Shown here piece by piece: positions 1 to 8,780 of a stretch of 64,000 bases of DNA. The DNA lies in the NCBI GenBank assembly GCA_013297775.1, contig JAAFIL010000007.1, positions 57,952 to 121,951 of the forward strand. The letters run 5' to 3'. Positions within the stretch are counted from its first letter, which is position 1; the number at the start of each line of letters is the position of its first letter. The DNA is from Bacteroidota bacterium (lineage in GTDB: Bacteria; Bacteroidota; Bacteroidia; B-17B0; Aurantibacillaceae). The position numbers were made by a program, and so were the translations under genes. The notes under the pieces were generated by a model that did not search any database, was not told the DNA's origin, and saw only the letters and a list, made by a program, of their open reading frames with translations.

Positions 1-544
1 CCGACAGTTCAACGGCATTGATTAATCCGGCGGCCGAAATAATAGCCGTACCGTGTTGGTCATCGTGCATTAATGGAATATTTAGTTCTTCCTTTAAGCG
101 GCGTTCGATTTCAAAACATTCGGGTGCTTTAATATCTTCGAGGTTAATGCCTCCAAAGGTGGGCGCAATATTTTTTACGGTTCTTACAAACTCTTCGATG
201 TCTTTGGTATCAATTTCTATATCAAATACATCAATGTCGGCAAAAATTTTAAAAAGCAAGCCTTTGCCTTCCATTACAGGTTTAGATGCCAATGCACCAA
301 TATCGCCTAAGCCCAGCACCGCCGTGCCATTAGAAATAACTGCTACTAAATTCCCTTTGGCGGTGTACTTATAAACATCTTCCGGATTTTTTTCAATTTC
401 TAAACACGGTTCTGCCACGCCAGGCGAGTAAGCCAAGGTTAAATCGCGTTGGGTACTGTATGGTTTAGTGGGGATTACTTCAATCTTTCCAGGACGCCCC
501 TGTGCATGATAATCCAATGCGTCTTCTCTACGAAATTTCGCCAT
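1..544 (-). CDS. maeB: NADP-dependent malic enzyme, N-terminal part (runs off the window)
   Basis: About 181 N-terminal residues are present on the minus strand, starting [15 protein letters not shown]; the rest lies beyond base 1. Visible malic-enzyme motifs are [14 protein letters not shown], the EGKG segment and HDDQHGTA, which form the malate/metal and cofactor region. The family oxidatively decarboxylates malate to pyruvate in the cytoplasm. Bacterial MaeB proteins often carry a C-terminal phosphotransacetylase-like domain, but whether this one does cannot be seen here. The frame is intact. NADP rather than NAD use is inferred from the family only. Confidence 0.93.
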   Translation of the reverse strand, partial: MAKFRREDALDYHAQGRPGKIEVIPTKPYSTQRDLTLAYSPGVAEPCLEIEKNPEDVYKYTAKGNLVAVISNGTAVLGLGDIGALASKPVMEGKGLLFKIFADIDVFDIEIDTKDIEEFVRTVKNIAPTFGGINLEDIKAPECFEIERRLKEELNIPLMHDDQHGTAIISAAGLINAVELS

Positions 545-667
545 AATTTGTTTTTAAAGGATAGCGAAAGTACAAAAAATAAATGGTTTTCGATAATATT
601 TACAGCAAGTTAACCGACTGATTTTCAGGCTAATAAAATACATACTAAATTTACTTTTTTTACGTTA

Positions 668-1546
668 TTAATGTCTTTTGTCTAATCCCCAAAGTAATTT
701 GTTTCTGAGGGTTTCAAAAAAATGTTGCCCTTCTAAATTGATAAGATTAAACCTAAAATCAGCTTTTCTAATTCTAATTTCGGAATAACTGGGTATTTGT
801 GCGCTACGCGAATCGAGGCTAATATTGATAACATCTGAACGCCCACTTACTTTAAATCGAATTTCTTTTTTATTAGAAATAACGATAGGGCGTACATTCA
901 AATTATGCGGCGCAATGGGGGTAATAATAAAATTATCGGAGTCGGGAACCATAATAGGCCCGCCGCAACTTAAACTATAAGCCGTTGAACCCGTTGGCGT
1001 AGATGTGATTAATCCATCGGCAAAATAAGAGTTCAAAAAAACAGTATCTACATAGGCATCTATGTGAATCATGGCCGAAGAATCTTTTTTGTGAATTGTA
1101 AATTCATTCAAGGCGTAATTAACTTGACTAAAATAACCATCACAACCCTCTAACTCAATTAGCTCGCGTTTATCGAGTGTGAAACGTTCTTTTAACAACA
1201 AGAGTAACGCTTTGCTTAAATCATCTTTATTAACCGAAGCTAAGAACCCTAAACGCCCTGTATTTACGCCTAAAACAGGAATTCCTGATTTCCTAACCAA
1301 TGCCAATGTTTCTAAAAGTGTGCCATCTCCGCCCAAAGAAATAAGGTAATAGGCTTTGGCAATTAACTCTTCGGAAGTTGTAAACGTATCTAATGGCAGG
1401 TTAAAAGCATGGTTTTGTTTTAAATAATCGTAAAATGGTTTAAATACGATTAATTCAACATTTTCTGCACTAAGCAACTGATGAATTTCTTGCACATAAG
1501 CAGGTAAATTATCTTTTGTTGATCGCGCGTATAAGGCAATAATCAT
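668..1546 (-). CDS. nadK: NAD kinase
   Basis: A 292-residue protein, normal length for bacterial NAD kinases, which phosphorylate NAD to NADP with ATP in the cytoplasm. The GGDGTLLE motif, the NTGRLGFLA segment and the TPTGSTAYSLSCGGP loop are all present and define the family. It reads away from the uppS operon, and the 148 bases between their starts must hold divergent promoters. It is followed on the same strand, after about 120 bases, by malic enzyme, an NADP-linked enzyme; I infer a loose metabolic association but see no overlap that proves an operon. Confidence 0.96.
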   Translation of the reverse strand: MIIALYARSTKDNLPAYVQEIHQLLSAENVELIVFKPFYDYLKQNHAFNLPLDTFTTSEELIAKAYYLISLGGDGTLLETLALVRKSGIPVLGVNTGRLGFLASVNKDDLSKALLLLLKERFTLDKRELIELEGCDGYFSQVNYALNEFTIHKKDSSAMIHIDAYVDTVFLNSYFADGLITSTPTGSTAYSLSCGGPIMVPDSDNFIITPIAPHNLNVRPIVISNKKEIRFKVSGRSDVINISLDSRSAQIPSYSEIRIRKADFRFNLINLEGQHFFETLRNKLLWGLDKRH

Positions 1547-1675
1547 GGTGCTGAAGCGTTATATTTTGAGAAGCAAAAGGGGAAGTTGCATTCGGAATAA
1601 ATGGCAAAATACCTTTATGTCTTCCTAAAAAACGATAAAAGTAAACATTATTTCGTGGAAATACGGCTATTTTAC

Positions 1676-1683
1676 TATTTTTG
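1676..1683 (+). promoter_or_regulatory. Bacteroidota-type -7 element for uppS-bamA-ompH
   Basis: TATTTTTG matches the TAnnTTTG -7 consensus of the Bacteroidota primary sigma factor and ends 11 bases before the uppS ATG, implying a very short leader. No clear -33 TTG box was confirmed. Confidence 0.5.
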
Positions 1684-1694
1684 TAAGCCTTAAA

Positions 1695-2450
1695 ATGGAC
1701 TTTAAATCGCATATTGACCCGCTTAATATTCCTAAGCACGTTGCCATCATTATGGATGGGAATGGGCGTTGGGCTAAAAAACAAGGCGAAGATCGTATTT
1801 TTGGCCATTACGAAGGGGTTAATTCGGTTCGCGAAATTGTTGAAGCCTGCGGCGAAATTGGCGTTCGTTTTTTAACGTTATATGCCTTTAGCACCGAAAA
1901 TTGGAATCGCCCAAAAGAAGAAGTAGATGCGTTGATGGAGTTGCTAGTAAGTACCATTGCCATGGAAACGCCCAACCTCAACAAAAAGGGAGTTAAATTA
2001 AGAGTAATTGGCGATATTGAAAGTTTACCAACCTCGTGTCAAGCCGAACTACAAGAATCTATTGCGGCTACCGCTGCTAACACCACCGTAACACTCATCT
2101 TGGCCCTCAGTTATTCAAGCAAATGGGAAATTACCAATGCTGTTAAACAAATTGCGCAACAAGTAGTCAATAATAAATTAACCGTTAAAGACATTCAAGC
2201 AAAACATATCGAAGCCTATTTAAGTACTAACGAATGGCCCGACCCCGAATTAATGATTAGAACCAGTGGCGAACACCGCATCAGTAATTTCTTATTGTGG
2301 CAATTAGCTTACGCTGAATTTTATTTTACCGATATTCTTTGGCCCGAATTTAGAAAACAAGATTTTTTTAGAGCTGTTTTATCGTATCAAAAACGCGAAC
2401 GTCGTTTTGGTTTAACCAGTTCGCAAATTAGCCCCAACTCGCATTCATGA
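1695..2450 (+). CDS. uppS: Isoprenyl transferase (undecaprenyl diphosphate synthase)
   Basis: A 251-residue cis-prenyltransferase that condenses isopentenyl diphosphate onto farnesyl diphosphate to make the C55 lipid carrier for peptidoglycan and other cell-wall polymers. The IMDGNGRWAKKQG motif with the catalytic Asp lies near residue 21. The RTSGEHRISNFLLWQ and WPEF signatures are near the C-terminus. The start is the ATG opening MDFKSHIDP, right after a TAnnTTTG element. Its end overlaps the bamA start by four bases (ATGA), so the two are translationally coupled. In many Bacteroidota uppS sits next to bamA and the OmpH genes, as here. Confidence 0.96.
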   Translation: MDFKSHIDPLNIPKHVAIIMDGNGRWAKKQGEDRIFGHYEGVNSVREIVEACGEIGVRFLTLYAFSTENWNRPKEEVDALMELLVSTIAMETPNLNKKGVKLRVIGDIESLPTSCQAELQESIAATAANTTVTLILALSYSSKWEITNAVKQIAQQVVNNKLTVKDIQAKHIEAYLSTNEWPDPELMIRTSGEHRISNFLLWQLAYAEFYFTDILWPEFRKQDFFRAVLSYQKRERRFGLTSSQISPNSHS

Positions 2451-5029
2451 ACTATTTTTTAAACGTCATCTTTTTTCTGTCTTGCATTACCTCGGTTTGG
2501 GCGCAATCCGATACACTAGATTATGCCAAACCAACAACCTATAAAATTGGAGGAATTAGTGTGCAAGGAGCCGACGAGTCTCTTAATGGCGTTACAGCAA
2601 TTGATAAAAACGCACTGATACTTATTTCGGGGCTAACTGTTGGCGATAAAATTAGTATTCCTGGCGATAAAATTAGTGATGCGATAAAAGTTTTATGGAA
2701 GCAAAGTTTATTTGAAAACGTTGAAATACTTAAAGAAAAAATAATTGGCGATGCCATCTTTTTAATTATTAAAGTAACCGAACGCCCGCGTTTATCGAGT
2801 TTTACATTTAAAGGCGTTCGCAAGGGCGAGGCCGACGACATTCGCGGTAAAGTGCGCCTTACACGCGAAAAAGTAGTAACAGATTATACTTTAGGTCGAA
2901 TCAAAAATACAGTGAGCGAATATTTTAGAGACAAAGGTTATTATTTTGCACAAGTCAACATTCAAAAAACCTTAGACAAAGAAACCAAAACCCCTCATAT
3001 CAAACTATTGATAAACGTTGACCGCGGTAAAAAAGTTCGCATTAAAGATGTTGTTATTAACGGCAATACCGTTATTAAAGATTGGAAGTTGCGCATGAAA
3101 TTAAAAGATAGCAAACGCCTACGTTGGTTTAATCCCTTTAACAGTGGCAAATATTTAGAAGACAATCTTGAAAAAGATTTACCCTCCATTGTAGCTAAAT
3201 ACAATGCAAAAGGATACCGCGATGCACGAATTGTAAGAGATACCGTATTATTTGTTAGTAAAAAAAGAGTCATTATTAAAGTGGATATTGACGAAGGGCG
3301 CAAATACTATTTTGGTGCATTTAAGTGGTTCGGAAACACCAAATACCGCAACGGTCAACTCGATACGATTTTAAACATTAAACGTGGCGAAGTTTTTGAC
3401 CAAAGCAAACTCGATCAAAAATTATTTATGAACCCCAATGGTTTTGATGTATCGAGTTTATACATGGATGACGGTTACTTATTTTTTCAAGTTCAACCAC
3501 AAGAAAGTAGCGTTAGTAACGACACCATTAATTTCGATATTTTAATGTACGAAGGCAAGCAAGCCATTATTAACAAAGTAAGTGTAAGAGGAAATGATAA
3601 AACCAACGACCACGTTATTTACCGCGAAATTCGTACGCAACCCGGGCAACTATTTCGCCGCAGCGATATCATTCGTACGCAACGCCAACTAGCACAATTA
3701 GGCTTTTTTGATCCCGAAAAATTAGATGTAAAACCAAAACCAAATCCTGCCGACGGAACCGTTGATATTGAATATGTAGTAGAAGAAAAACCAAGCGACC
3801 AAGTAGAGTTAAGCGGTGGTTGGGGCGGCCGAAACAACATTGCTGGACAAAATAGTTTAGGAATCATTGGCACCTTGGGTGTTACTTTTAATAATTTCTC
3901 GGCACGTAATTTCTTCAAAAAAGAATCGTGGCGACCTTTGCCAAGTGGCGATGGGCAACGCTTAAGCGTAAGGGCGCAAACTAACGGTATTTTTTATCAA
4001 TCGTATAATTTTTCGTTTACCGAACCTTGGTTAGGGGGACGCAAACCAACTTCGTTAACGTTTAGTGCCTTCCACTCTTTGTTTAACCCTTCTGGAAAAA
4101 GTAAATTCATTAAAAGTAGCGAAGGAAAAATTAAAAACCCCGAACGCTCGAGCATGAGCATTATCGGTACTTCTATTGGTTTAGGTCGGCGTTTAAAATG
4201 GCCCGATGATTACTTTAACATGTTTAACACCTTAAATTATAATTATTACGATTTAACCAGTTACAACGCCTTCATTTTTAGTACAGGTTATGCTAACGAT
4301 ATTAACTTAAACACCACTATTAGCCGCAGTAGCGTAGATGCGCCCATTTATCCGAAAACAGGTTCTAACTTTTCGTTATTGGCGCAGTTAACCCCACCTT
4401 ATTCGTTGTTCAACAATAAAGATTATGTAAGTTCACCTATCAACGAACGCTATAAATTTATCGAATACCAGAAATATAAAATTACAGCCGAATGGTTTAC
4501 GCAACTAACAAACAAACGTGCCGCTGAAGGTAAAGAAGCTCGCAATTTAGTACTACGAACCAAAGTGGGTTATGGCTTTTTAGGTTGGTACAATAAACGT
4601 GTGGGCGTTTCGCCATTTGAACGGTTTTATGTGGGCGGTAGTGGCATGAGTGGTTTCCAAAATTTTGTGGCGCGCGAAATTATTGCTTTACGCGGTTACG
4701 ACGAAGGTACTTTATCGTCGGCACAAGGCGACCCAATATGCGCCCGCTACACCATGGAGTTGCGCTATCCCATTACGCTAAATCCACAAGCCACCATTTT
4801 TGTTTTAGGGTTTGCCGAAGCAGGTAACTCGTGGAGTACTTACAAAACCTTTAATCCATTTCAAGTAAAACGCAGTGCAGGTGTTGGATTGAGAGTCTTT
4901 TTACCCATGTTTGGCTTGTTAGGTATTGATTATGGCTGGGGTTTCGATGCCATACCAGGCTCACCTAACACTGGTAATGGCAAAGGTCAATTCCACTTTA
5001 CAATTGGCCAACAATTAGGCGAGTTGTAA
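2447..5029 (+). CDS. bamA: Outer membrane protein assembly factor BamA
   Basis: An 860-residue Omp85-family protein that inserts beta-barrel proteins into the outer membrane. A signal peptide (about residues 1-19, cut after VWAQ) is followed by a series of POTRA repeats to about residue 450, with recurring small patterns such as GNTVIKDWKL. A C-terminal barrel follows, containing the RGYDEGTLSSAQG segment that corresponds to the conserved RGY/F loop-6 motif. It ends GQQLGEL rather than in a terminal aromatic residue. The four-base overlap with uppS and the two downstream Skp-like chaperones point to one envelope-biogenesis operon. Confidence 0.96.
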   Translation: MNYFLNVIFFLSCITSVWAQSDTLDYAKPTTYKIGGISVQGADESLNGVTAIDKNALILISGLTVGDKISIPGDKISDAIKVLWKQSLFENVEILKEKIIGDAIFLIIKVTERPRLSSFTFKGVRKGEADDIRGKVRLTREKVVTDYTLGRIKNTVSEYFRDKGYYFAQVNIQKTLDKETKTPHIKLLINVDRGKKVRIKDVVINGNTVIKDWKLRMKLKDSKRLRWFNPFNSGKYLEDNLEKDLPSIVAKYNAKGYRDARIVRDTVLFVSKKRVIIKVDIDEGRKYYFGAFKWFGNTKYRNGQLDTILNIKRGEVFDQSKLDQKLFMNPNGFDVSSLYMDDGYLFFQVQPQESSVSNDTINFDILMYEGKQAIINKVSVRGNDKTNDHVIYREIRTQPGQLFRRSDIIRTQRQLAQLGFFDPEKLDVKPKPNPADGTVDIEYVVEEKPSDQVELSGGWGGRNNIAGQNSLGIIGTLGVTFNNFSARNFFKKESWRPLPSGDGQRLSVRAQTNGIFYQSYNFSFTEPWLGGRKPTSLTFSAFHSLFNPSGKSKFIKSSEGKIKNPERSSMSIIGTSIGLGRRLKWPDDYFNMFNTLNYNYYDLTSYNAFIFSTGYANDINLNTTISRSSVDAPIYPKTGSNFSLLAQLTPPYSLFNNKDYVSSPINERYKFIEYQKYKITAEWFTQLTNKRAAEGKEARNLVLRTKVGYGFLGWYNKRVGVSPFERFYVGGSGMSGFQNFVAREIIALRGYDEGTLSSAQGDPICARYTMELRYPITLNPQATIFVLGFAEAGNSWSTYKTFNPFQVKRSAGVGLRVFLPMFGLLGIDYGWGFDAIPGSPNTGNGKGQFHFTIGQQLGEL

Positions 5030-5096
5030 GCAAAGAATGTTAATTGAACATTTATGTGTATATTGGCACGTTTTATGATTAGTATAAAATAAGAAG

Positions 5097-5618
5097 ATGA
5101 AAAAAGTAGTTTTTAGTATTGTTTTTTTTATGATGCTTTTAGGGCTAAATGCCCAGCAAGGTCTCAAGCTAGGATATGTTGATACCGACTATATTCTAAG
5201 TAACATTCCTGAATATAAAGCCGCCGAAAAAGAATTAGACAAAGTGAGTGTAGATTGGCAAAAAGAAGTAGAAGCCAAATACAGCGAAATAGATAAACTT
5301 TATAAATCGTATCAAGCCGATGCCATTTTATTAACCGATGAAATGAAGAAAAAACGCGAGAACGAAATCATCAATAAAGAAAAGGAAGCCAAAGATTTGC
5401 AAAAGCAACATTTTGGTGTAGAGGGCGATTTATTTAAAAAACGTCAAGAACTCGTAAAACCCATTCAAGACAAAGTATTTAGTGCCATTAAAGCAATTGC
5501 CGAAAAAAGTGGCCTAGGTATGATACTAGATAAAAGTGGTCAAGTAGCCATTTTATATGCCAATTCCAAATACGATAAAAGCGATGATGTATTAGTATAT
5601 TTGGGATATAAAAAGTAA
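5097..5618 (+). CDS. OmpH/Skp-family periplasmic chaperone (first copy)
   Basis: A 173-residue protein with a signal peptide (MKKVVFSIVFFMMLLGLNAQ) and the opening KLGYVDTDYIL typical of OmpH/Skp. A long charged coiled-coil region (about residues 50-115) follows, then a C-terminal segment GLGMILDKSGQVAILYA that returns to the body domain. Skp proteins hold unfolded outer-membrane proteins in the periplasm. It lies 67 bases after bamA and 45 bases before a second copy, the usual Bacteroidota arrangement. Family assignment is firm; client specificity is unknown. Confidence 0.9.
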   Translation: MKKVVFSIVFFMMLLGLNAQQGLKLGYVDTDYILSNIPEYKAAEKELDKVSVDWQKEVEAKYSEIDKLYKSYQADAILLTDEMKKKRENEIINKEKEAKDLQKQHFGVEGDLFKKRQELVKPIQDKVFSAIKAIAEKSGLGMILDKSGQVAILYANSKYDKSDDVLVYLGYKK

Positions 5619-5663
5619 AAACACAATTAATAAAAACTTAACGTTAAAACGACAACGAACGCA

Positions 5664-6263
5664 ATGAAAAATGTAATTAAAAAAGTAGCCTTAGTGGCAT
5701 TAACCCTTGGATGTTTAAGCACAATTCAAGCACAAAAAATTGCTCACATCAGTTTAGACTCTCTCGTCAATATGATGCCTGAAACCAAAACTGCAAAAGA
5801 CTTAGCCCAAAGCTATTTAAAAGACTTAGAAAAAATTGTGGCAACCATGAGTTCAGAATATGAAACTAAATTGAATGCCTATCAACAAGAAGGTGCAGGC
5901 ATGAGCGATTTAGTGCGTAAAACAAAAGAAGAAGAATTAATTGGTATGCAAAAACGCATCGAAGATTTTCGTATGCAAGCCCAACAAGATTACCAACGTA
6001 AGTCGGGCGAATTAACGGCTCCTATTATGGAAAAAGCCAAAAAAGGAATTGAAGCCGTTGCCAAAGAAGGCGGGTTTAAATATGTTTTAGACACGAGTTC
6101 AGGAAATGTATTGTACAGCGAGTCGGCCGAAGATATTTTAATGCAAGTGAAGAAAAAATTAGACAGCATGCCTGCCGCAGTTATCCCAGGTGCAGGTGGT
6201 GCTCCCAATGGTGGCGTTAAACCGCCAAAAGGTGGTGCTGCGCCAGCTCCAAAGGGCAAATAA
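5664..6263 (+). CDS. OmpH/Skp-family periplasmic chaperone (second copy)
   Basis: A 199-residue paralogue of the preceding gene, with signal peptide MKNVIKKVALVALTLGCLSTIQAQ, the coiled-coil middle and the body-domain return GGFKYVLDTSSGNVLY. It differs in having a flexible C-terminal tail of about 30 residues rich in Gly, Pro, Ala and Lys, ending GGAAPAPKGK. The tail looks unstructured and might contact membrane or peptidoglycan; that is a guess. A strong terminator follows 50 bases downstream and closes the uppS-bamA operon. Confidence 0.88.
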   Translation: MKNVIKKVALVALTLGCLSTIQAQKIAHISLDSLVNMMPETKTAKDLAQSYLKDLEKIVATMSSEYETKLNAYQQEGAGMSDLVRKTKEEELIGMQKRIEDFRMQAQQDYQRKSGELTAPIMEKAKKGIEAVAKEGGFKYVLDTSSGNVLYSESAEDILMQVKKKLDSMPAAVIPGAGGAPNGGVKPPKGGAAPAPKGK

Positions 6264-6314
6264 GTCCCTTTACCCAAAACGACGCAATAAAAATTTGAGT
6301 CTAAAAAATAGATA

Positions 6315-6352
6315 ATAAAAAAGCCTTATGAGTTTCATAAGGCTTTTTTATT
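6315..6352 (+). terminator. Rho-independent terminator after the bamA-ompH operon
   Basis: Arms AAAAAAGCCTTATGA and TCATAAGGCTTTTTT form a 15-bp stem around a 3-base loop (GTT), followed by more T. It is symmetrical enough to work in both directions. Confidence 0.85.
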
Positions 6353-6407
6353 GATGGATAGTTAAACTTTGTGCCTGTTTGCCTGTTACCTATAAAACTG
6401 TTCTATA

Positions 6408-7298
6408 ATGCCCGCAAAGTACTCAATTAAAGACCTCGAACGTCTATCTGGCATCAAAGCTCACACGCTTCGTATCTGGGAGCAACGCTACGCTATCCTT
6501 CGTCCCGAACGCTCGGAAACCAATATTCGCCATTACAGTAACGGTGATTTAAAACGAATTTTAAACATCTCGTTATTAAACAATAATGGGCATAAAATTT
6601 CTAAAATTGCTTCGCTATCCGACGAGGACCTTGTTAAGGAAGCAGAAAAATTACTTAACAATTACAATAATGAAAGCGATCAAATAGAAAACCTCGTGTT
6701 ATGTTTGATGGATTTCAACGAAGACCGTTTCGATAAAACGATTACCAATTCGGTTATACATTTCGGATTTGAAAATACCATCGAAAAAATTGTATTTCCA
6801 TTTTTAAAACACTTGGGTAACATGTGGCAAGTTGGTATGATTAATCCAGCTCAAGAACATTTCTTATCCAATCTCATTCGTCAAAAACTAATTGTTGGGA
6901 TAGATGGTTTAATGCCTAATTCACTGACGAGTCCTAAAACTTGTGTATTATTTTTACCAAACGGCGAACTTCACGAAATTGGTTTACTTTACGCTAACTT
7001 CATTTTGAAGCGGAAAGGCCACCGTTGCGTCTATTTAGGCCAAAGTGTTCCATTAGAAGACCTATCCATGATTGCTAAAACCATGAACCCAGATTATGTG
7101 ATTAGTATCATTACTTCTAAACTCGAAGACATGGAACTAGACACGTATATCCAACACCTCGCAACCGAAATGCCCGATGCCCAATTCTTGTTGAGCGGCC
7201 GCATGGTGGTAGATGGTCCTGAAGAATATACTTTACCTAAACGTTTCAAAGTATTTGAAGACTTTGCCTCCTTCAAAAAACAAATTTCGGAGTTGTAG
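6408..7298 (+). CDS. MerR-family regulator with a B12-binding light-sensor-like domain
   Basis: A 296-residue protein of CarH/LitR architecture. Residues 1-75 are a MerR winged helix (YSIKDLERLSGIKAHTLRIWEQRY, seen in part). A four-helix region at about 90-165 contains W140, nine residues, then E150-H151, matching the Wx9EH motif that caps the upper face of cobalamin. Residues 175-295 are the B12-binding Rossmann domain with E187-x-H189-x-x-G192, where His is the lower axial ligand. CarH proteins use adenosylcobalamin to sense light and repress carotenoid or stress genes; that role is inferred here. It is single-gene, bounded by terminators on both sides, and no carotenoid genes lie nearby. 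Confidence 0.88.
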   Translation: MPAKYSIKDLERLSGIKAHTLRIWEQRYAILRPERSETNIRHYSNGDLKRILNISLLNNNGHKISKIASLSDEDLVKEAEKLLNNYNNESDQIENLVLCLMDFNEDRFDKTITNSVIHFGFENTIEKIVFPFLKHLGNMWQVGMINPAQEHFLSNLIRQKLIVGIDGLMPNSLTSPKTCVLFLPNGELHEIGLLYANFILKRKGHRCVYLGQSVPLEDLSMIAKTMNPDYVISIITSKLEDMELDTYIQHLATEMPDAQFLLSGRMVVDGPEEYTLPKRFKVFEDFASFKKQISEL

Positions 7299-7362
7299 CA
7301 TAGAATTGATTATGCAATTCAAATGAAATAGTAATTGCCTTTTATACTTAATCCTATAAAAC

Positions 7363-7392
7363 AAAAAACCAGACAAAAATCTGGTTTTTTTT
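7363..7392. terminator. Bidirectional terminator between convergent genes
   Basis: The arms AAAAACCAGA and TCTGGTTTTT with a 6-base loop form a hairpin flanked by A-runs and T-runs. It sits between the MerR gene (plus) and the START-like gene (minus) and can serve both. Confidence 0.85.
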
Positions 7393-7412
7393 ATGAACTG
7401 AATTTAACCGCG

Positions 7413-8453
7413 CTAATACACAGAACCAAGCACATGCATCAACTTATCTACTTGGTTATTCCAAAGTAATTTAGCCGACTCTTGATCTGATTTGCTATCT
7501 GCAAAATCAACAATAATTAAAGAAATATCGTTGGTTAATTCATCGCGTTGAATGCGAAACTCAAAATAACTTCCATCTACCTTATCCACCCATTGAAAGC
7601 GAACCAATTGCTCATCAATCGTTTTCAACAAACGCGCTTGCTGCATCTGTCCATCCCAAATAAATGTATAAATACCATTGCGTATATTAACATCGTCGCA
7701 AAACCATTCGCTTAAACCGCTTGGCGTTGCCAAAAATTCGTATAACATTTCGGCCGAAGCCCGCGTAATGTATTCCATTTCAAACTTACCATTCGGTTCT
7801 TTTTCGAGTTTAACCGCATAGGCCTCCGAACGTTTTACTGGATTGGTAATTGAACTGGTAATAGAAGCAATTTTAGAAGCCGATAACTCCACACGCTCCA
7901 CCTTAGGAATGGTATTATTAATGGCAATAACATCTTTGGGCGTTGCTGCCTCCTTTTTATTAGCTTTACTGGCCACTTCTTTAACAACGGCTTCGCGCTT
8001 TACAGGAGCTTTTACCTCGGCTTTCTCTACCTTAGCTACTACTTTGTTAGGCACCGATTTTGCTGGCTTTAACAGAACTGCCGAAACGGCTTTTTTAGCC
8101 ACTACAGGCTTTGATTTTGATTTTACTTGAATTTTTTTAGATACCAATGAAACTTTTTTAGGTGTTACTTTTTTAACCGCTTTGGCTAAAGGTTTCTTAA
8201 CGGCTTCTACCACTTTTTTAGATGCCGCTTTAGCTATTGCTTTTTTTACTGGCACAACTTTACCTACTTTTTTAGGTACCAATTTTTTTGAAATGTTCGC
8301 TTTTTTAGGTGCTACTTTTTTAGCAACAGGCTTTGAAACTGCCTTAGCAGCCGTTTTAGCGGGCTTTTTGGGTGCTGCCTTTTTAACAGCCACCTTTTTT
8401 ACCGGCGCACTCTTACTTTTTTTAGCAGATGAACCCTTTACTTTTTTCGACAT
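7413..8453 (-). CDS. START-like domain protein with a long histone-H1-like Lys/Ala tail
   Basis: The start is taken at MSKKVKGSSAKK; a longer frame begins only with TTG and unlikely residues. Residues 1 to about 185 are built from Lys, Ala, Pro, Val and Ser with many AKK/PKK/VKK steps, like the C-terminal tail of eukaryotic H1 or bacterial Hc1/AlgP-type proteins, and should bind DNA or other polyanions. Residues of about 215-346 form a compact START/SRPBCC-like domain (EYITRASAEMLYEFLATP, SEWFCDDVNI, FEFRIQRDELTND) that is common alone in Bacteroidota. The fusion is unusual. The ligand is unknown. The gene stands alone, upstream of tRNA-Met and on the other strand. Confidence 0.8.
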   Translation of the reverse strand: MSKKVKGSSAKKSKSAPVKKVAVKKAAPKKPAKTAAKAVSKPVAKKVAPKKANISKKLVPKKVGKVVPVKKAIAKAASKKVVEAVKKPLAKAVKKVTPKKVSLVSKKIQVKSKSKPVVAKKAVSAVLLKPAKSVPNKVVAKVEKAEVKAPVKREAVVKEVASKANKKEAATPKDVIAINNTIPKVERVELSASKIASITSSITNPVKRSEAYAVKLEKEPNGKFEMEYITRASAEMLYEFLATPSGLSEWFCDDVNIRNGIYTFIWDGQMQQARLLKTIDEQLVRFQWVDKVDGSYFEFRIQRDELTNDISLIIVDFADSKSDQESAKLLWNNQVDKLMHVLGSVY

Positions 8454-8550
8454 ACTCAAAAAATTTGGAGGCAATATATACAATTTTTTGTTTTATTCTA
8501 TAAAAAATAGAAAAAAAGTATAAATCATATCAAAATAAAATATTAATCAG

Positions 8551-8558
8551 TATATTTG
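8551..8558 (+). promoter_or_regulatory. -7 promoter element of the tRNA-Met gene
   Basis: TATATTTG fits TAnnTTTG exactly and lies 14 bases before the first base of the tRNA, a sensible distance for a stable-RNA promoter of this phylum. Confidence 0.6.
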
Positions 8559-8572
8559 CGTCCCTAAAAAAT

Positions 8573-8646
8573 GGCGGGATAGCTCAGATGGTTAGAGCGC
8601 AGGATTCATAACCCTGAGGTCCCGGGTTCAACTCCCGGTTCCGCTA
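8573..8646 (+). tRNA. tRNA with CAT anticodon (tRNA-Met, probably elongator)
   Basis: A 74-base cloverleaf. The acceptor stem GGCGGGA pairs with TTCCGCT (a G-U at the first pair), followed by discriminator A. The D arm is GCTC/GAGC and the T arm CCGGG/CCCGG with loop TTCAACT. The anticodon stem CAGGA/CCCTG has a mismatch at the base next to the loop TTCATAA, which places CAT at the anticodon. CCA is not encoded. The G-U first pair is not the C-A mismatch of initiator tRNA. A lysidine-modified tRNA-Ile with CAT cannot be fully excluded by eye. Confidence 0.93.
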
Positions 8647-8648
8647 CT

Positions 8649-8705
8649 AAAAAAATCAGAGCAAGAAACAATGCAAGAGTAACGTTTCAACCTCTGATTT
8701 TTTCT
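8649..8705 (+). terminator. Terminator-like hairpin after tRNA-Met
   Basis: AAAAAATCAGAG and CTCTGATTTTTT pair as a 12-bp stem around a 30-base loop, followed by a T-rich run. It would end the tRNA transcript and might also serve the response-regulator gene from the other side. Confidence 0.65.
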
Positions 8706-8780
8706 TTTCACTCTGTTTCACAGTATAAAATCACTCCAAAACTCGAGTTACAAAAAAGTAACAGTTTCTTAAAATCTGGA

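Noticed and set aside
18..374. Plus-strand open frame at the left edge
   Set aside because: It is antisense to malic enzyme, whose motifs are clear on the other strand.
7843..8523. Two plus-strand open frames over the START/H1-like gene
   Set aside because: They are antisense shadows of the Lys/Ala-rich region; their Ala/Thr/Phe composition is what reversed AAA/GCT codons give, and they have no start context.
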